A DNA stretch of 64,000 nt, taken from contig NZ_FOIU01000001.1 of the NCBI RefSeq assembly GCF_900111495.1, forward strand, positions 2,170,001 to 2,234,000, given 5' to 3'. Below are positions 41,186-50,696 of this stretch, one piece after another. Source of the DNA: Chryseobacterium wanjuense (GTDB taxonomy: Bacteria > Bacteroidota > Bacteroidia > Flavobacteriales > Weeksellaceae). The notes below the pieces were generated by a model. The model ran no database searches, was not told the DNA's origin, and worked only from the letters and a program-made list of their open reading frames with translations. Each line of letters starts with the position of its first letter. Positions within the stretch are counted from its first letter, which is position 1. The position numbers were made by a program, and so were the translations under genes.

Positions 41186-43396
41186 ATGAGTTACGACTTA
41201 GAACAAGAAAACAAAGAGATCCTCGCAAGATATAAGGATCTGATTTCGAATACATACCGAACTTTGAGTGAGGAAAACAACAAACTCATCCGAAAAGCAT
41301 TCGATATCGCGTTAGACGCACACAAAGACCAAAGAAGAAAATCTGGTGAACCATATATTTACCATCCTATTGCTGTAGCCAAAATTGTAGCAACGGAGAT
41401 CGGTTTGGGAGCTTCCTCCATTGCCTGTGCACTTTTGCACGACGTGATCGAAGATTCCGATTATACCTATGAAGATTTAAAGAAAATTTTTGGTGAAAAA
41501 ATAGCCAATGTCGTGAATGGACTGACCAAAATTTCCATCATGAATCACCAGAATATTTCGGTACAGTCTGAGAATTACAGGAAGCTGCTGCTTACTCTTT
41601 CCGAAGACTTCAGGGTTATTTTAATTAAAATTGCAGACCGTCTTCACAATATGCGTACCCTGGAAAGCATGGCGCCGGACAAGCAGAAAAAAATTGCCTC
41701 CGAAACCGTTTATATCTATGCTCCGATGGCGCACCGTCTCGGTTTATACAACATCAAATCTGAGCTTGAAGACTTATCTTTAAAATATAATAATCCGGAG
41801 GTTTACAACGAGATCACAGAAAAACTGGAACTCGCAAAAGAAAGCCGTGAAAGGTATATTGAAGAGTTTAAAAAAGAGGTTTCCGAGAGACTCAATGAAG
41901 AAGGGTTGAACTTTAAAATCAAAGGGCGTGCAAAGGCCATTTCTTCGATTTACAGAAAAATGTTGAAGCAAGGGGTATCTTTTGAAGAAGTTTTCGACAA
42001 TTACGCGATCAGAATCATCTATAAATCAGATGCTAAGAATGAAAAATTCCTGGCCTGGAAAATTTATTCGATCGTAACGGATGTTTACCACAGCAACCCT
42101 TCGAGAATGCGAGACTGGATCACTCAGCCGCGTTCAACAGGCTACGAAAGTCTACACCTAACCGTTCTCGGCCCCGACAGAAAGTGGATCGAAGTACAAA
42201 TCCGTTCCGAAAGAATGGATGAAATTGCAGAAAAAGGGGTTGCCGCCCACTACAAATACAAGGAAGGGTACAAACAGAGCTCTGAGGATAGAAATTTTGA
42301 AAACTGGGTAACAGAAATCCGTGAGGTTCTTGAACAGCAGCAAAACCTTTCTACATCGGAACTTTTGGATAATATTAAACTTAATTTATATTCAAAAGAG
42401 GTTTTTGTATTTACTCCGAAAGGGGAAATTAAAATTTTGCCGACCAATGCAACGGCTCTCGATTTTGCTTTCGCCGTCCATTCTGACTTGGGAATGAAGT
42501 GTTTAGGTGCAAAAATCAACGGAAAATTAGTTCCGATTTCTTATGTTCTTCAAAATGGAGATCAGGTGGATATTTTATCTTCCCAAAACCAAAAACCAAA
42601 ATCCGACTGGCTTGAATTTGTTGTCACATCGAAAGCTAAGTCGAAGATTAAGAGCTATTTAAACTCACAAAAAAATCAACTGGTTGAAGAAGGAAAAGAA
42701 ATCTTACAGAGAAAACTTCGTCATGCAAAAATTAATTTCAATGATGATGAAGTGAACAAACTTCAAAAATTCTTTAATCTTAAAACTTCACAGGAACTCT
42801 ACTTAAAATTCCAAAGTAACGAATTGGATGCAAGTAGTTTAAGAAAATATATTGAAAGTAAAAACGTATTCAATAATTTACTTTCGAGATTCAGAAAATC
42901 TCCGACGAAAAATACCACTTTTGTAGAACCGAAAGAGCAAAATCTGGATATGATCGTCTTCGGAAAAGACGAAGAAAAACTGAATTACAGCTATGCAAAA
43001 TGCTGTACAGTGATTCCGGGAGACAAAATTTTTGGTTTTATCACCATTTCAGACGGTATTAAAGTACACAGCGACAATTGTCCGAATGCGATCAACCTTC
43101 GGGCACAGTACGATTACAGGGTGATTCCTGCAAAATGGGTAAATGCAGAAAGCTTCAAAAACAGAGTAAAAATCGAGATTGAAGGCTTGGACAGAATGGG
43201 AATGATCAATGATATTACGACCGTTATCAGCGGTGCAATGGGAATGGATATGAAAAGTATGTCGATTGAGTCAAACGACGGAATTTTTACAGGAACTATT
43301 AATCTTGAAGTAAAAAATAAAAGCCAATTGGAACAAACATTTAAAAAACTTAATGATATTAACGGGATTTCAAGAGTCAGACGATTACAATCTTAG
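41186..43396 (+). CDS. RelA/SpoT family (p)ppGpp synthetase/hydrolase
   Basis: A long RSH of 736 residues that makes and degrades the starvation signals ppGpp and pppGpp. The hydrolase HD domain is complete (HPIAVAKI, H85-D86 in LLHDVIEDS, ADRLHNMRTL), so hydrolysis is retained. The synthetase domain has YAIRIIY and RSTGYESLHLTV. TGS (about 400-460, VFTPKGEIKILP) and the C-terminal ACT domain (about 655-736) follow. This is the bifunctional Rel/SpoT type. It starts 59 bp after a terminator and is followed at 4 bp by nhaA. Confidence 0.94.
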   Translation: MSYDLEQENKEILARYKDLISNTYRTLSEENNKLIRKAFDIALDAHKDQRRKSGEPYIYHPIAVAKIVATEIGLGASSIACALLHDVIEDSDYTYEDLKKIFGEKIANVVNGLTKISIMNHQNISVQSENYRKLLLTLSEDFRVILIKIADRLHNMRTLESMAPDKQKKIASETVYIYAPMAHRLGLYNIKSELEDLSLKYNNPEVYNEITEKLELAKESRERYIEEFKKEVSERLNEEGLNFKIKGRAKAISSIYRKMLKQGVSFEEVFDNYAIRIIYKSDAKNEKFLAWKIYSIVTDVYHSNPSRMRDWITQPRSTGYESLHLTVLGPDRKWIEVQIRSERMDEIAEKGVAAHYKYKEGYKQSSEDRNFENWVTEIREVLEQQQNLSTSELLDNIKLNLYSKEVFVFTPKGEIKILPTNATALDFAFAVHSDLGMKCLGAKINGKLVPISYVLQNGDQVDILSSQNQKPKSDWLEFVVTSKAKSKIKSYLNSQKNQLVEEGKEILQRKLRHAKINFNDDEVNKLQKFFNLKTSQELYLKFQSNELDASSLRKYIESKNVFNNLLSRFRKSPTKNTTFVEPKEQNLDMIVFGKDEEKLNYSYAKCCTVIPGDKIFGFITISDGIKVHSDNCPNAINLRAQYDYRVIPAKWVNAESFKNRVKIEIEGLDRMGMINDITTVISGAMGMDMKSMSIESNDGIFTGTINLEVKNKSQLEQTFKKLNDINGISRVRRLQS

Positions 43397-43399
43397 AAC

Positions 43400-44578
43400 A
43401 TGAATTTAACGCTATATTTTAAAAAGTTTTTCAGCAGCAGTCAATCTTCAGGGATTATCCTGATTTTCTGTGTATTAATTTCATTATTAATTGCAAATTC
43501 TTCTGCTGCAGGAAGTTTCCAGGCATTTTTAGACAAAGAAGCCGGGATCGATATTTTTCATCTGAAATATCCGGTAAGCATCTGGATCAATGATGGTTTA
43601 ATGGCCGTTTTCTTCCTTTTGGTAGGCTTGGAAATCAAAAGAGAGCTGGTAGAAGGTGAGCTTTCATCTTTCAAAAATGCTTCTCTACCGATCTTTGCTG
43701 CGATTGGGGGAATGGTTGTTCCGGCTGCTATTTATTCAGCTTTTAATTTGGGGACGACGTACAGCAACGGTTGGGGAATTCCGATGGCGACGGATATTGC
43801 TTTTTCTTTGGCTATTATTTCCATGTTGGGCAAAAAAATTCCGAATGCTATTAAAATTTTCCTTGCTGCATTGGCTATTGTGGATGATTTGGGAGCCATT
43901 TTAGTAATCGCAATATTTTATACAGAACAAATTCATTGGACGTATATTTTCCTATCTTTAGGAATCACCGCTTTATTATTTTTATTTAATTTTTTAAAAG
44001 TTAAGAAAATAGTTTTCTATATTGTTCCCGGACTGTTTTTATGGTATTTCCTACATCATTCGGGAATTCATGCTACGATTGCCGGCGTTTTGTTAGCATT
44101 TACAATACCGACTAATGTTTCTGATGTAGAAATTTCACCACTGGAAAAACTGGAGCACAAACTTCATTTTCCGGTAAGCTTCCTGATTATGCCGATTTTC
44201 GCATTAACGAATACCAATATTACGTTTAATGAAGGGATGATTTCAGGATTAACAAGCAGTTTAGGTTTAGGAATTATCGGGGGACTGATTTTAGGAAAAC
44301 TGATTGGAATTAATCTGTTTTCATTGCTTGCTATTAAATTGAAACTTAGTTCATTACCTCAAAACAGTTCCTGGATGCATATGTTAGGAGTTGGATTTTT
44401 AGCAGGTATTGGTTTTACGATGTCAATTTTTATCGCTTTGCTTTCTTTCAAAGGAGAAATTGAAATTCAGGATGAGGCGAAATTTGCGATTTTAATTGCT
44501 TCTTTTTTAGCCGCCGTTTTAGGTTTTATAATTTTAAAAGTAAGCTCTAAAAATCAAGCAATTGAAGAGGAAAATTAA
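43400..44578 (+). CDS. nhaA: Na+/H+ antiporter NhaA
   Basis: A 392-residue inner-membrane antiporter that expels sodium in exchange for protons. NhaA hallmarks are present: FFLLVGLEIKRELVEGEL (helix 2-3), GWGIPMATDIAFSLA with the unwound helix 4 segment, and ALAIVDDLGAILVIA with the paired ion-binding aspartates. It starts 3 bp after the RSH stop, so the two are co-transcribed. Its stop overlaps by 4 bp with the stop of the converging yihY gene. Confidence 0.96.
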   Translation: MNLTLYFKKFFSSSQSSGIILIFCVLISLLIANSSAAGSFQAFLDKEAGIDIFHLKYPVSIWINDGLMAVFFLLVGLEIKRELVEGELSSFKNASLPIFAAIGGMVVPAAIYSAFNLGTTYSNGWGIPMATDIAFSLAIISMLGKKIPNAIKIFLAALAIVDDLGAILVIAIFYTEQIHWTYIFLSLGITALLFLFNFLKVKKIVFYIVPGLFLWYFLHHSGIHATIAGVLLAFTIPTNVSDVEISPLEKLEHKLHFPVSFLIMPIFALTNTNITFNEGMISGLTSSLGLGIIGGLILGKLIGINLFSLLAIKLKLSSLPQNSSWMHMLGVGFLAGIGFTMSIFIALLSFKGEIEIQDEAKFAILIASFLAAVLGFIILKVSSKNQAIEEEN

Positions 44579-45591
44579 TCTTTTTTCTCTTCTTTGTTAA
44601 ATTTCCATATATGTTCTTCATCGCTTTCAAGATTGGGCTCAGCGCTTTGGGCGTGATAATTCGTGGCTTCTTTTTTAAGCTGGTCGGATAATAGTTTTTC
44701 GATTCTCAGCTTTCGGATGGCCATATTCAATTCATTTCCGAAAAGGAGAAGATATACGTTGACATTCACCCAAACCATCAGAAGAATCATACTTCCAATT
44801 GATCCGTAAAGAACATTGTAACGCGCTATATTTTTAACATAAATAGCAAATCCATAAGTAGTTACAACAAATAAAACGGTGGTAAGAATAGCTCCCGGAA
44901 CAGCTTGTCTGAATCTTGTGATTCTTACCGTTCCCAGCCAATAAAACAATGCCAGAAGTATAAAATAAAATAGTGGAAAAGAGACAAATCCGATGATTTT
45001 AGAAAGGTTGTCAGCCAGCCAGGAGACATCATAAACCGGCGTAAATAGCTTTAAAACCACTTCTGAATAATATACTCCAAAAAGCGTTAAAAAGACGATC
45101 GTGATAAACCCGATGGTGATAAAAAATGAAAGAATGAATTCTTTGACATCAGTCATTTTTTCGTCTGTATTTTCGTTGAATCCGTTAATGATGGAAAACG
45201 TTCCGTTAGTCGCGAATACCAATGCTAAAACGATAGTCAAATTACTGATTCCCTTCATATTAGGAATAATATTCGTTTCAATATACCCTCTCACATCACC
45301 TTCTATATTGGATGGAAAAACATTGTGCATCAATACCTCAAAAATATAAAACTGAAGCTTGTCATAATGCGGCATATACGGCAAAACAGACAACAGGAAA
45401 AGGAGAAAAGGGAATAAACTGATCGTGAAACTCCATGAAATGGCGGCAGCTTTTCGTCCGATATTTCCTTTAAAAATTCCGGAAATATAGATCTCGAACA
45501 TCTGCCAAAGCGATATTCCCAACACCGGAATATGAATATCGTCAAAAAACTCTTGAACCTTCAAGATAAATTTAGGAAGTTTTATGCCCAT
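44575..45591 (-). CDS. YihY/BrkB family inner-membrane protein
   Basis: 338 residues, about six membrane helices, matching the YihY/virulence factor BrkB family. The family segment AAAISWSFTISLFPFLLFLLS is near residues 45-65, and VRITRFRQAVPGAILTTVLF and RYNVLYGSIGSMILLMVWVNVNVYLLLFGNEL are in the C-terminal half. The name ribonuclease BN is a historical error. No biochemical function is established. The last 40 residues are charged and cytoplasmic. It converges on nhaA with a 4-bp overlap at the stops. Confidence 0.88.
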   Translation of the reverse strand: MGIKLPKFILKVQEFFDDIHIPVLGISLWQMFEIYISGIFKGNIGRKAAAISWSFTISLFPFLLFLLSVLPYMPHYDKLQFYIFEVLMHNVFPSNIEGDVRGYIETNIIPNMKGISNLTIVLALVFATNGTFSIINGFNENTDEKMTDVKEFILSFFITIGFITIVFLTLFGVYYSEVVLKLFTPVYDVSWLADNLSKIIGFVSFPLFYFILLALFYWLGTVRITRFRQAVPGAILTTVLFVVTTYGFAIYVKNIARYNVLYGSIGSMILLMVWVNVNVYLLLFGNELNMAIRKLRIEKLLSDQLKKEATNYHAQSAEPNLESDEEHIWKFNKEEKKD

Positions 45592-45760
45592 TTTACTTTA
45601 AATATCAACTATTCATCCAAGTTTTTAGAATTTACCGAAAATGACAAAAAAGAAAATAATTGTTTTCATCCTTTTGGTGTTCCTACAAAAGTAATGATTT
45701 TTTTTAGTTTTAAAATTAGCTTTAAAAGTCCGTGCATTATGACTTTCTTTAATTTATGAA

Positions 45761-45768
45761 TATCTTTG
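45761..45768 (+). promoter_or_regulatory. -7 promoter element of rlmH
   Basis: TATCTTTG matches TAnnTTTG and lies 23 bp before the ATG at 45792. Confidence 0.65.
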
Positions 45769-45791
45769 CTTAAAACATTGTAAGACAGAAA

Positions 45792-46265
45792 ATGCAGATC
45801 AATTTGCTTTGTATCGGGAAAACGGATGATAAAGAAATCACTTCTTTAATCAATTATTATCTTAAACGCCTGCCCAAACACTGGAATTTTACCATCGTCG
45901 AAATTCCTGATGTGAAAAATGCTAAAAACCTTTCTCCTGATCTTTTAAAGAAAGAGGAAGCCCGGTTGTTTCTCAATTATATTGATAAAAATGATCTTGT
46001 CGTCATTCTGGATGAAAAAGGAAAACAGTTTACAAGCCGTGAATTTGCCCAAAAAATTGACGTTTGGATGAATTCTTCAGTAAAAAAAATTCACCTTTTA
46101 ATTGGTGGAGCGTATGGATTTTCAGAAGAGATATACAGCAGGGCAAATGAAAAAATGTCACTCTCTACAATGACTTTCACCCATCAGATGATCCGGTTGT
46201 TTATTGTTGAGCAAATCTATCGTGCCGATCAGATTTTACAGGGCAAACCTTATCATAATGATTAA
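45792..46265 (+). CDS. rlmH: 23S rRNA (pseudouridine1915-N3)-methyltransferase
   Basis: 157 residues of the SPOUT class. Methylates pseudouridine 1915 in helix 69 of 23S rRNA, in the assembled ribosome, using S-adenosylmethionine. The knot region is intact: LLIGGAYGFSEEIYSRA and the C-terminal SLSTMTFTHQMIRLFIVEQIYRADQILQGKPYHND-type end, of which the final PYHND-like tail (KPYHN) is diagnostic. Single gene with its own promoter. Confidence 0.96.
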   Translation: MQINLLCIGKTDDKEITSLINYYLKRLPKHWNFTIVEIPDVKNAKNLSPDLLKKEEARLFLNYIDKNDLVVILDEKGKQFTSREFAQKIDVWMNSSVKKIHLLIGGAYGFSEEIYSRANEKMSLSTMTFTHQMIRLFIVEQIYRADQILQGKPYHND

Positions 46266-46281
46266 TGTAAGTTTCAAATAG

Positions 46282-46308
46282 TTTCGGGTCGGCTTTGCCG
46301 ACCCGAAA
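46282..46308. terminator. Strong hairpin between rlmH and the TPR gene
   Basis: A perfect 12-bp stem (TTTCGGGTCGGC / GCCGACCCGAAA) with a TTT loop, 17 bp after the rlmH stop and 22 bp from the TPR stop. It has no T tract, so it may be a repeat-type hairpin that acts as a bidirectional end rather than a classical terminator. Confidence 0.55.
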
Positions 46309-46329
46309 CCTATCGGTCTATTTAAAAAT

Positions 46330-47145
46330 CTATTTTTTCACTTCACATTTCGCATAATGTTCAAAAAGCAAAGGCTTTTCATATCCCAGGCTGACAGCTT
46401 TATCCAAGCTTGCACAAGCTTCTTTGGGCTTTGCGGTATCAAACAAAATTAATGCTTTATTCACGTATGCCTGAGCAAATTTCGGGTCAATAGAAATTGC
46501 TTTGTTCACATCGGCAAGTGCTTCTTTGTTTTTCTTTAATTTATAATATACATCGGCTCTTCCGCTGTACAAAAGAGATTCCGGTTTTTCGGCAAGTAAT
46601 TGATTATAATCTTTCAAGGCACCTTCCAGATCACCGCTGTTTTTCTTAAGATTTGCTAAACCTGTTCGGGCATAGATATTATCAGGAGCAAAGCTTAAAA
46701 TTTGATTTAAATCTTTTGCGGCAAGATCTTTTTTACCCAGGTTTTCGTAAACTTTCGCTCTTGTCAGATACATCTCTGCATTTTCAGGCTGTAACTGAAG
46801 ACCTTTATTGAGATAATCCAGAGCGGCCTGCTTATTTCCTTTCTGACTGTGAATAGAGCCTAAATTGGCATATACAGCCGCAGACATAGGGTTTGATTTT
46901 AAGGCAGATTCATACGATTTAAAAGCTAAAGAAGTTTTTCCCAATCTTCTCTGCGCCGTTCCTAAATTGTTGTAATATTCCGACTGAAGCTGCTGGATTT
47001 TTTCGCTCTGAGCCAATTTCGAATACTGTTCCTCAGCACATTTGTAGTCTGCTTTCTGAAAGCATTCTTCGGCGACTTTTTTGTCTTGTGCGTGAAATGG
47101 TAATGAGGAAAAAGCGAGTACTAGAAATAATAAATGTTTTTTCAT
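46330..47145 (-). CDS. Exported TPR-repeat protein
   Basis: 271 residues with a signal peptide (cleavage about residue 19, LPFHAQ) and then TPR repeats: YNNLGTAQRRLGKTSLAFKSYE, AVYANLGSIHSQKGNKQAALDY, and several further 34-residue units up to about residue 250. TPR proteins form scaffolds for protein partners; nothing more specific can be said. The ATG overlaps the PAP2 stop by 4 bp, so the order tatA-PAP2-TPR is one operon. Confidence 0.85.
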   Translation of the reverse strand: MKKHLLFLVLAFSSLPFHAQDKKVAEECFQKADYKCAEEQYSKLAQSEKIQQLQSEYYNNLGTAQRRLGKTSLAFKSYESALKSNPMSAAVYANLGSIHSQKGNKQAALDYLNKGLQLQPENAEMYLTRAKVYENLGKKDLAAKDLNQILSFAPDNIYARTGLANLKKNSGDLEGALKDYNQLLAEKPESLLYSGRADVYYKLKKNKEALADVNKAISIDPKFAQAYVNKALILFDTAKPKEACASLDKAVSLGYEKPLLFEHYAKCEVKK

Positions 47146-47708
47146 GTGGTTATTTTTTGCTTATTGATTACTTTTTTGGCGAGTGCACCGAAAATCACTC
47201 CCAATAAAGTACCAACAAACGCCCCCACCAAAATATCTATCGGGAAATGCACTCCTAAATAAATGCGGCTATAAGAAACAACTACAGCCCATACAAATAT
47301 AGCATAAGGAAACCATTTAAGGTTATTTTTTAATAAAATAGTTAAATAAGTTGCCAAAAAGAACGTATTGGAAGCATGAGCGGAATAAAATCCGTACTGC
47401 CCACCACATTTTACGATTCTCATGTGATGCTCAAGAGTTGGGTCATGACAAGGTCTCAGTCTCTCTATGCCATGTTTGAAAATACCGGCCACCTGATCAG
47501 AAACCGTAACACCGATAGCTACAAATATTAATATAAAAACTAACGATCTTAGTTTATAATTTTTGAATAAAAAATAACAGAATATAATGTAAAGCGGAAC
47601 CCAGATCCACGTACTGGAAATCAGCATCCAGAACTGATCAAAAGAAGAGCTTCCCAAATTATTGAGAAACAAAAAAGCTTTCTTATCCTCCAGAATTATT
47701 TCTTCCAT
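47142..47708 (-). CDS. PAP2-family membrane phosphatase
   Basis: 188 residues, five or six helices. The three motifs of PAP2 acid phosphatases are visible: KHGIERLRPC, YSAHASNTFF and SYSRIYLGVHFPIDILVGAFVG. The active site faces the periplasm. Candidates for substrate are undecaprenyl pyrophosphate or phosphatidate/PG-phosphate; sequence does not distinguish them. It is 4 bp from tatA and overlaps the TPR gene. Confidence 0.92.
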   Translation of the reverse strand: MEEIILEDKKAFLFLNNLGSSSFDQFWMLISSTWIWVPLYIIFCYFLFKNYKLRSLVFILIFVAIGVTVSDQVAGIFKHGIERLRPCHDPTLEHHMRIVKCGGQYGFYSAHASNTFFLATYLTILLKNNLKWFPYAIFVWAVVVSYSRIYLGVHFPIDILVGAFVGTLLGVIFGALAKKVINKQKITT

Positions 47709-47711
47709 CGA

Positions 47712-48047
47712 TTATCTGCTTACAGGTCCTTCGTAAGTTTCATCTTCGGAAGGCTTTGGTTTTGGAGGTTCATTCGATGCCTGTGGTTCGGTAAGAATAT
47801 CTTTTTGGATATCTTTCATCGGATTAAAATCTTTCGCAGCATCCTTCACTTTCTCTATTTCACGCTTGATCTCAGAAACAGGATTATCTGTTTCCTTCAA
47901 GATCTCAGTTTTAATATCTTCCACTGCGCCACGCATTTTTCTTACACCTGATCCCAGATCACGCGCAATTTGAGGAAGTTTATCCGGTCCGAATAATACA
48001 ACGATCGCCACAGCAATCAGTGCCATTTCTCCAAAGCTTAGTTCCAT
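47712..48047 (-). CDS. tatA: Twin-arginine translocase subunit TatA/TatE
   Basis: 111 residues: a single N-terminal membrane helix (GEMALIAVAIVVLFGPDKLP, with the FGP hinge), an amphipathic helix with IARDLGSGVRKMRGAVE, and a charged tail ending EDETYEGPVSR. It polymerises into the channel for folded proteins with twin-arginine signals. tatC is not in this window. The helix and FGPDKLP hinge make the assignment secure, though TatA and TatB share this layout. Confidence 0.9.
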   Translation of the reverse strand: MELSFGEMALIAVAIVVLFGPDKLPQIARDLGSGVRKMRGAVEDIKTEILKETDNPVSEIKREIEKVKDAAKDFNPMKDIQKDILTEPQASNEPPKPKPSEDETYEGPVSR

Positions 48048-49013
48048 TTTGTAAAATTACGAAAGATTATACAATTGTATGATGTTATATATTAATTTTA
48101 AACAAATTTTAAGAAAAGGGGTCGAGTTTCGGGTCGCAGGTTTTGGAGATACGAGGTTCGAGTTGTGGGTTGAAAGGTTGGGGGATTTTAAAGTTTCTCT
48201 GTTTTTTAGGAGCTATTTCCAGCTTTCCACTGTATCTTTTGAGTTACGGCCTCCGCTTTGCTCCGGCCGCAACTCAAAAGGATGCCGTTGCAATCTGGGC
48301 TAGGGTTTTTGTCGACTCATCAATTTCTGAATTTGATTGAACTTTATTTGCCATTCTGGAAGGATCGCAACAACAAAATTCGAAAACCCTTCGACTGCTT
48401 CGCGCTCAGGGTGACACTGGCAAATTATTTCGATTAGCTGAAACGTTTATTATTAGAGAAGTTTGTCATCCTGGAAGGATCTCAACAACCAAGTTCAAAA
48501 ACCCTTCGACTGCTTCGCGCTCAGGGTGACACTGGCAGATTATTTAGATTAGCTGAAACGTTTATTATTAGAGAAGTTTGTCATTCTGCAGGATCTCAAC
48601 AACAAAATTCAAAACCCTTCGACTGCTTCGCGCTCAGGGTGACACTGACAAATTACTTCGATTAGTTGAAACGTTTATTATTAGAGAAGTTTGTTATTCT
48701 GGAAGAATCTCAACAACAAAAATTCAAAATCCTTCGACTGCTTCGCGCTCAGGGTGACACTGGTAAATTATTTCGGATATCTGGGACGCTAAGTATTGAC
48801 GACAAACGTGGTGGTAAAATTATTATTCGACTTGAAGTTCATTGAAAAAATTCATCATAATTTAAATAACAATTAACAAATACTTAATTCACGTCAAAAT
48901 GATTTAACTTAACTTTCCATTCATTAAAAGATGACAAAAACTTAATAATATATTCTTTCAAACATTATATTTCCAACAGAACGGGACATCAATCTGATGC
49001 CCCGTTTTGCATT
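48048..49013. repeat. Gene-free region with a four-unit tandem repeat array
   Basis: A 966-bp gap. Four units at 48388, 48503, 48616 and 48731 (counted from CCTTCGAC; period 113-115 bp) each contain CTTCGACTGCTTCGCGCTCA, GGGTGACACTGGCAAATTAT, GAAACGTTTATTATTAGAGA and GTCAT-CTGGAAGGATCTCAACAAC. The array runs about 48345-48790. The left part (48048-48344) has a short inverted segment but no gene, and a small open frame at 48079 does not look like a protein. An AT-rich piece (48840-48960) and a hairpin at 48980-49006 complete it. Confidence 0.85.
48980..49006 (-). terminator. Hairpin after the Tet-type MFS gene
   Basis: AACGGG-A-CATCA pairs with TGATG-C-CCCGTT around ATC with one mismatch. It lies 8 bp after the end of the MFS gene on the minus strand. 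The T tract is weak. Confidence 0.5.
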
Positions 49014-50249
49014 TTATTCTATACTATCTTTCTTCGGATGTTTTTTCTGAAAAGCGTAATACGTAATCACCACACTGATCGCCATTAAAATAAAAGCCAA
49101 AAAGAACGGCGCGCCGGAAAACTTAAACGGAGCTTCATCATGCGTGAAGAAGTAAAATAAATTCGTCATCATCGGAGGTCCGACAATAGATGTTGCACTC
49201 ATTAAACTCGTCAATGCCCCCTGCAATTCTCCCTGCTCGTTGGAAGGTACACTTTTCGTAATGACCGACTGTAACGCAGGTCCGCAAATACCGCCTAGAC
49301 AATAAGGAATTAAGAATGCAAACATCATCCAACCCTGCGTAGCAAAGGCAAAAAGCAACATTCCGACAGCGTAAAGTGCCAATCCGTAATAAATACTTTT
49401 TTGTTCGCCCAGTCTCGGAGTAGTCCATCGAATCAAGCCTCCTTGAACGATTCCTACCAATAATCCCACAACACCTAAAGAAATTCCTACCATTCTCTCC
49501 GTCCAGTTGAATTTATACATAGTAAAGAAGCTCCAGTTACTCTGAACTGCGTGTCCTGCAATGTAAATTAAAATTAATGAAACAATTAATCCGGAAATTT
49601 CGGGATGTTTACCTAAAAATTTAAATGAACCTATCGGGTTTGCTCTTTTCCAGTTAAATTCCCTTCTTTTGTCTTTATCCAAACTTTCCGGAAGGATGAA
49701 ATATCCGTAAAGGAAATTCAGTAAACACAATCCGGCTGCAGCATAAAAGGGAACTCTGGCTCCATAATGGCCTAAAACTCCACCCAAAACAGGTCCAATA
49801 ATGAATCCGAGGCCAAAAGCAGCACCAATTAAACCAAAATTTTTAGCTCTGTCTTCATCTGTAGAAATATCGGCAATATAAGCACTCGCCGTAGTCACGC
49901 TGGCTCCCGTAATGCCGGCAATCACCCTTCCCAGGAACAGCCACCAGATTGTCGGTGCTAAAGCCAGGAAAATATAATCTACCGCAAATCCGAAAAGTGA
50001 AATCAGAATAATAGGTCTTCGTCCATATTTGTCACTTAAGTTTCCGACAACAGGAGAGAAAATAAATTGTGTAAATGCATAAGCAAATCCCAACCAGCCC
50101 CCATATTTAGCAGCTTCACTTATGTCACCATGAATAAGTTCTTCAATAAGTTTCGGAACCACCGGAATGATGATACCCCATCCCGTAATATCAATCAGTA
50201 ATGTAATAAATATGAAACCAATAGCGGCCTTTTTCCTAGAATTTTCCAT
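49014..50249 (-). CDS. MFS drug exporter, TCR/Tet family
   Basis: A 411-residue 12-helix antiporter. Motif A is [19 protein letters not shown] and motif C is [16 protein letters not shown] (antiporter motif), with [21 protein letters not shown] between them, placing it in the TetA-like DHA1 group. Family members expel tetracycline or other compounds with protons in; chromosomal members in environmental bacteria often have unknown substrates, and resistance should not be assumed. Single gene with its own near-leaderless promoter. Confidence 0.87.
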   Translation of the reverse strand: MENSRKKAAIGFIFITLLIDITGWGIIIPVVPKLIEELIHGDISEAAKYGGWLGFAYAFTQFIFSPVVGNLSDKYGRRPIILISLFGFAVDYIFLALAPTIWWLFLGRVIAGITGASVTTASAYIADISTDEDRAKNFGLIGAAFGLGFIIGPVLGGVLGHYGARVPFYAAAGLCLLNFLYGYFILPESLDKDKRREFNWKRANPIGSFKFLGKHPEISGLIVSLILIYIAGHAVQSNWSFFTMYKFNWTERMVGISLGVVGLLVGIVQGGLIRWTTPRLGEQKSIYYGLALYAVGMLLFAFATQGWMMFAFLIPYCLGGICGPALQSVITKSVPSNEQGELQGALTSLMSATSIVGPPMMTNLFYFFTHDEAPFKFSGAPFFLAFILMAISVVITYYAFQKKHPKKDSIE

Positions 50250-50256
50250 AGTTGTG

Positions 50257-50264
50257 CAAAAATA
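50257..50264 (-). promoter_or_regulatory. -7 element of the Tet-type MFS gene
   Basis: TATTTTTG on the minus strand matches the consensus and lies only 7 bp before the ATG at 50249, which implies a leaderless or nearly leaderless transcript. Confidence 0.55.
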
Positions 50265-50642
50265 GTCAAATCGGAAAAAATAATGATTCTAAATTATTAA
50301 TTGGGTGTTAATTTTGTTGCTGGTTTTTAGTTTTTGGTTGCTTATGGTTTTTGGTTAGGATTATTAAACTGTTTCATTTTTGAGTTGAGATCCTTCGACT
50401 GCTTCGCGCTCAGGATGACATCTCTAATACTAAGCGTTCCAGATATCCGAAATAATTTGCCAGTGTCATCCTGAGCGCGAAGCAGTCGAAGGATTTAATT
50501 TGTTTTTTTAAATGGAAAAATTGTGTTTAGATTCTTCCAAAATGACAAAATGCAGATTTTTCTGATTGGAAGTTTGAAAACTAAATACTAAACCAGCGAC
50601 GAGAAACTATCAACAAAATTCACAACCAACAAAATCAAGCAC
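50265..50642. repeat. Gene-free region with inverted repeat
   Basis: The 447-bp gap between the MFS gene and secDF holds an inverted repeat at 50390-50494. Its arms are ATCCTTCGACTGCTTCGCGC / CTCAGGATGACA and the complement, around a spacer containing CTCTAATACTAAGCGTTCCA. The spacer and arms match the units of the array at 48388-48780, read in the opposite direction. The rest has no gene that I can support. Confidence 0.8.
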
Positions 50643-50677
50643 AAAAAAAGCCTTTCAGTGTTGAAAGGCTTTTTTTC
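50643..50677 (-). terminator. Intrinsic terminator of secDF
   Basis: AAGCCTTTCA and TGAAAGGCTT form a 10-bp stem around a 4-nt loop (GTGT), flanked by A- and T-runs of seven on either side. It lies 20 bp after the secDF stop. Confidence 0.9.
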
Positions 50678-50696
50678 TTATTTATTGTAGTAAACT

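Noticed and set aside
46282..46308. Classical terminator of rlmH
   Set aside because: The hairpin is very strong but not followed by a T tract in either direction; kept only as a low-confidence hairpin.
48079..48303. Small open frame (74 codons) as a gene
   Set aside because: It lies in repeat-containing DNA and is rich in Arg, Cys and Phe with no start context or family resemblance.
48345..48790. CRISPR-like array
   Set aside because: The units are 113-115 bp and contiguous with no unique spacers; no cas genes are near. It is a tandem repeat of a palindromic unit.
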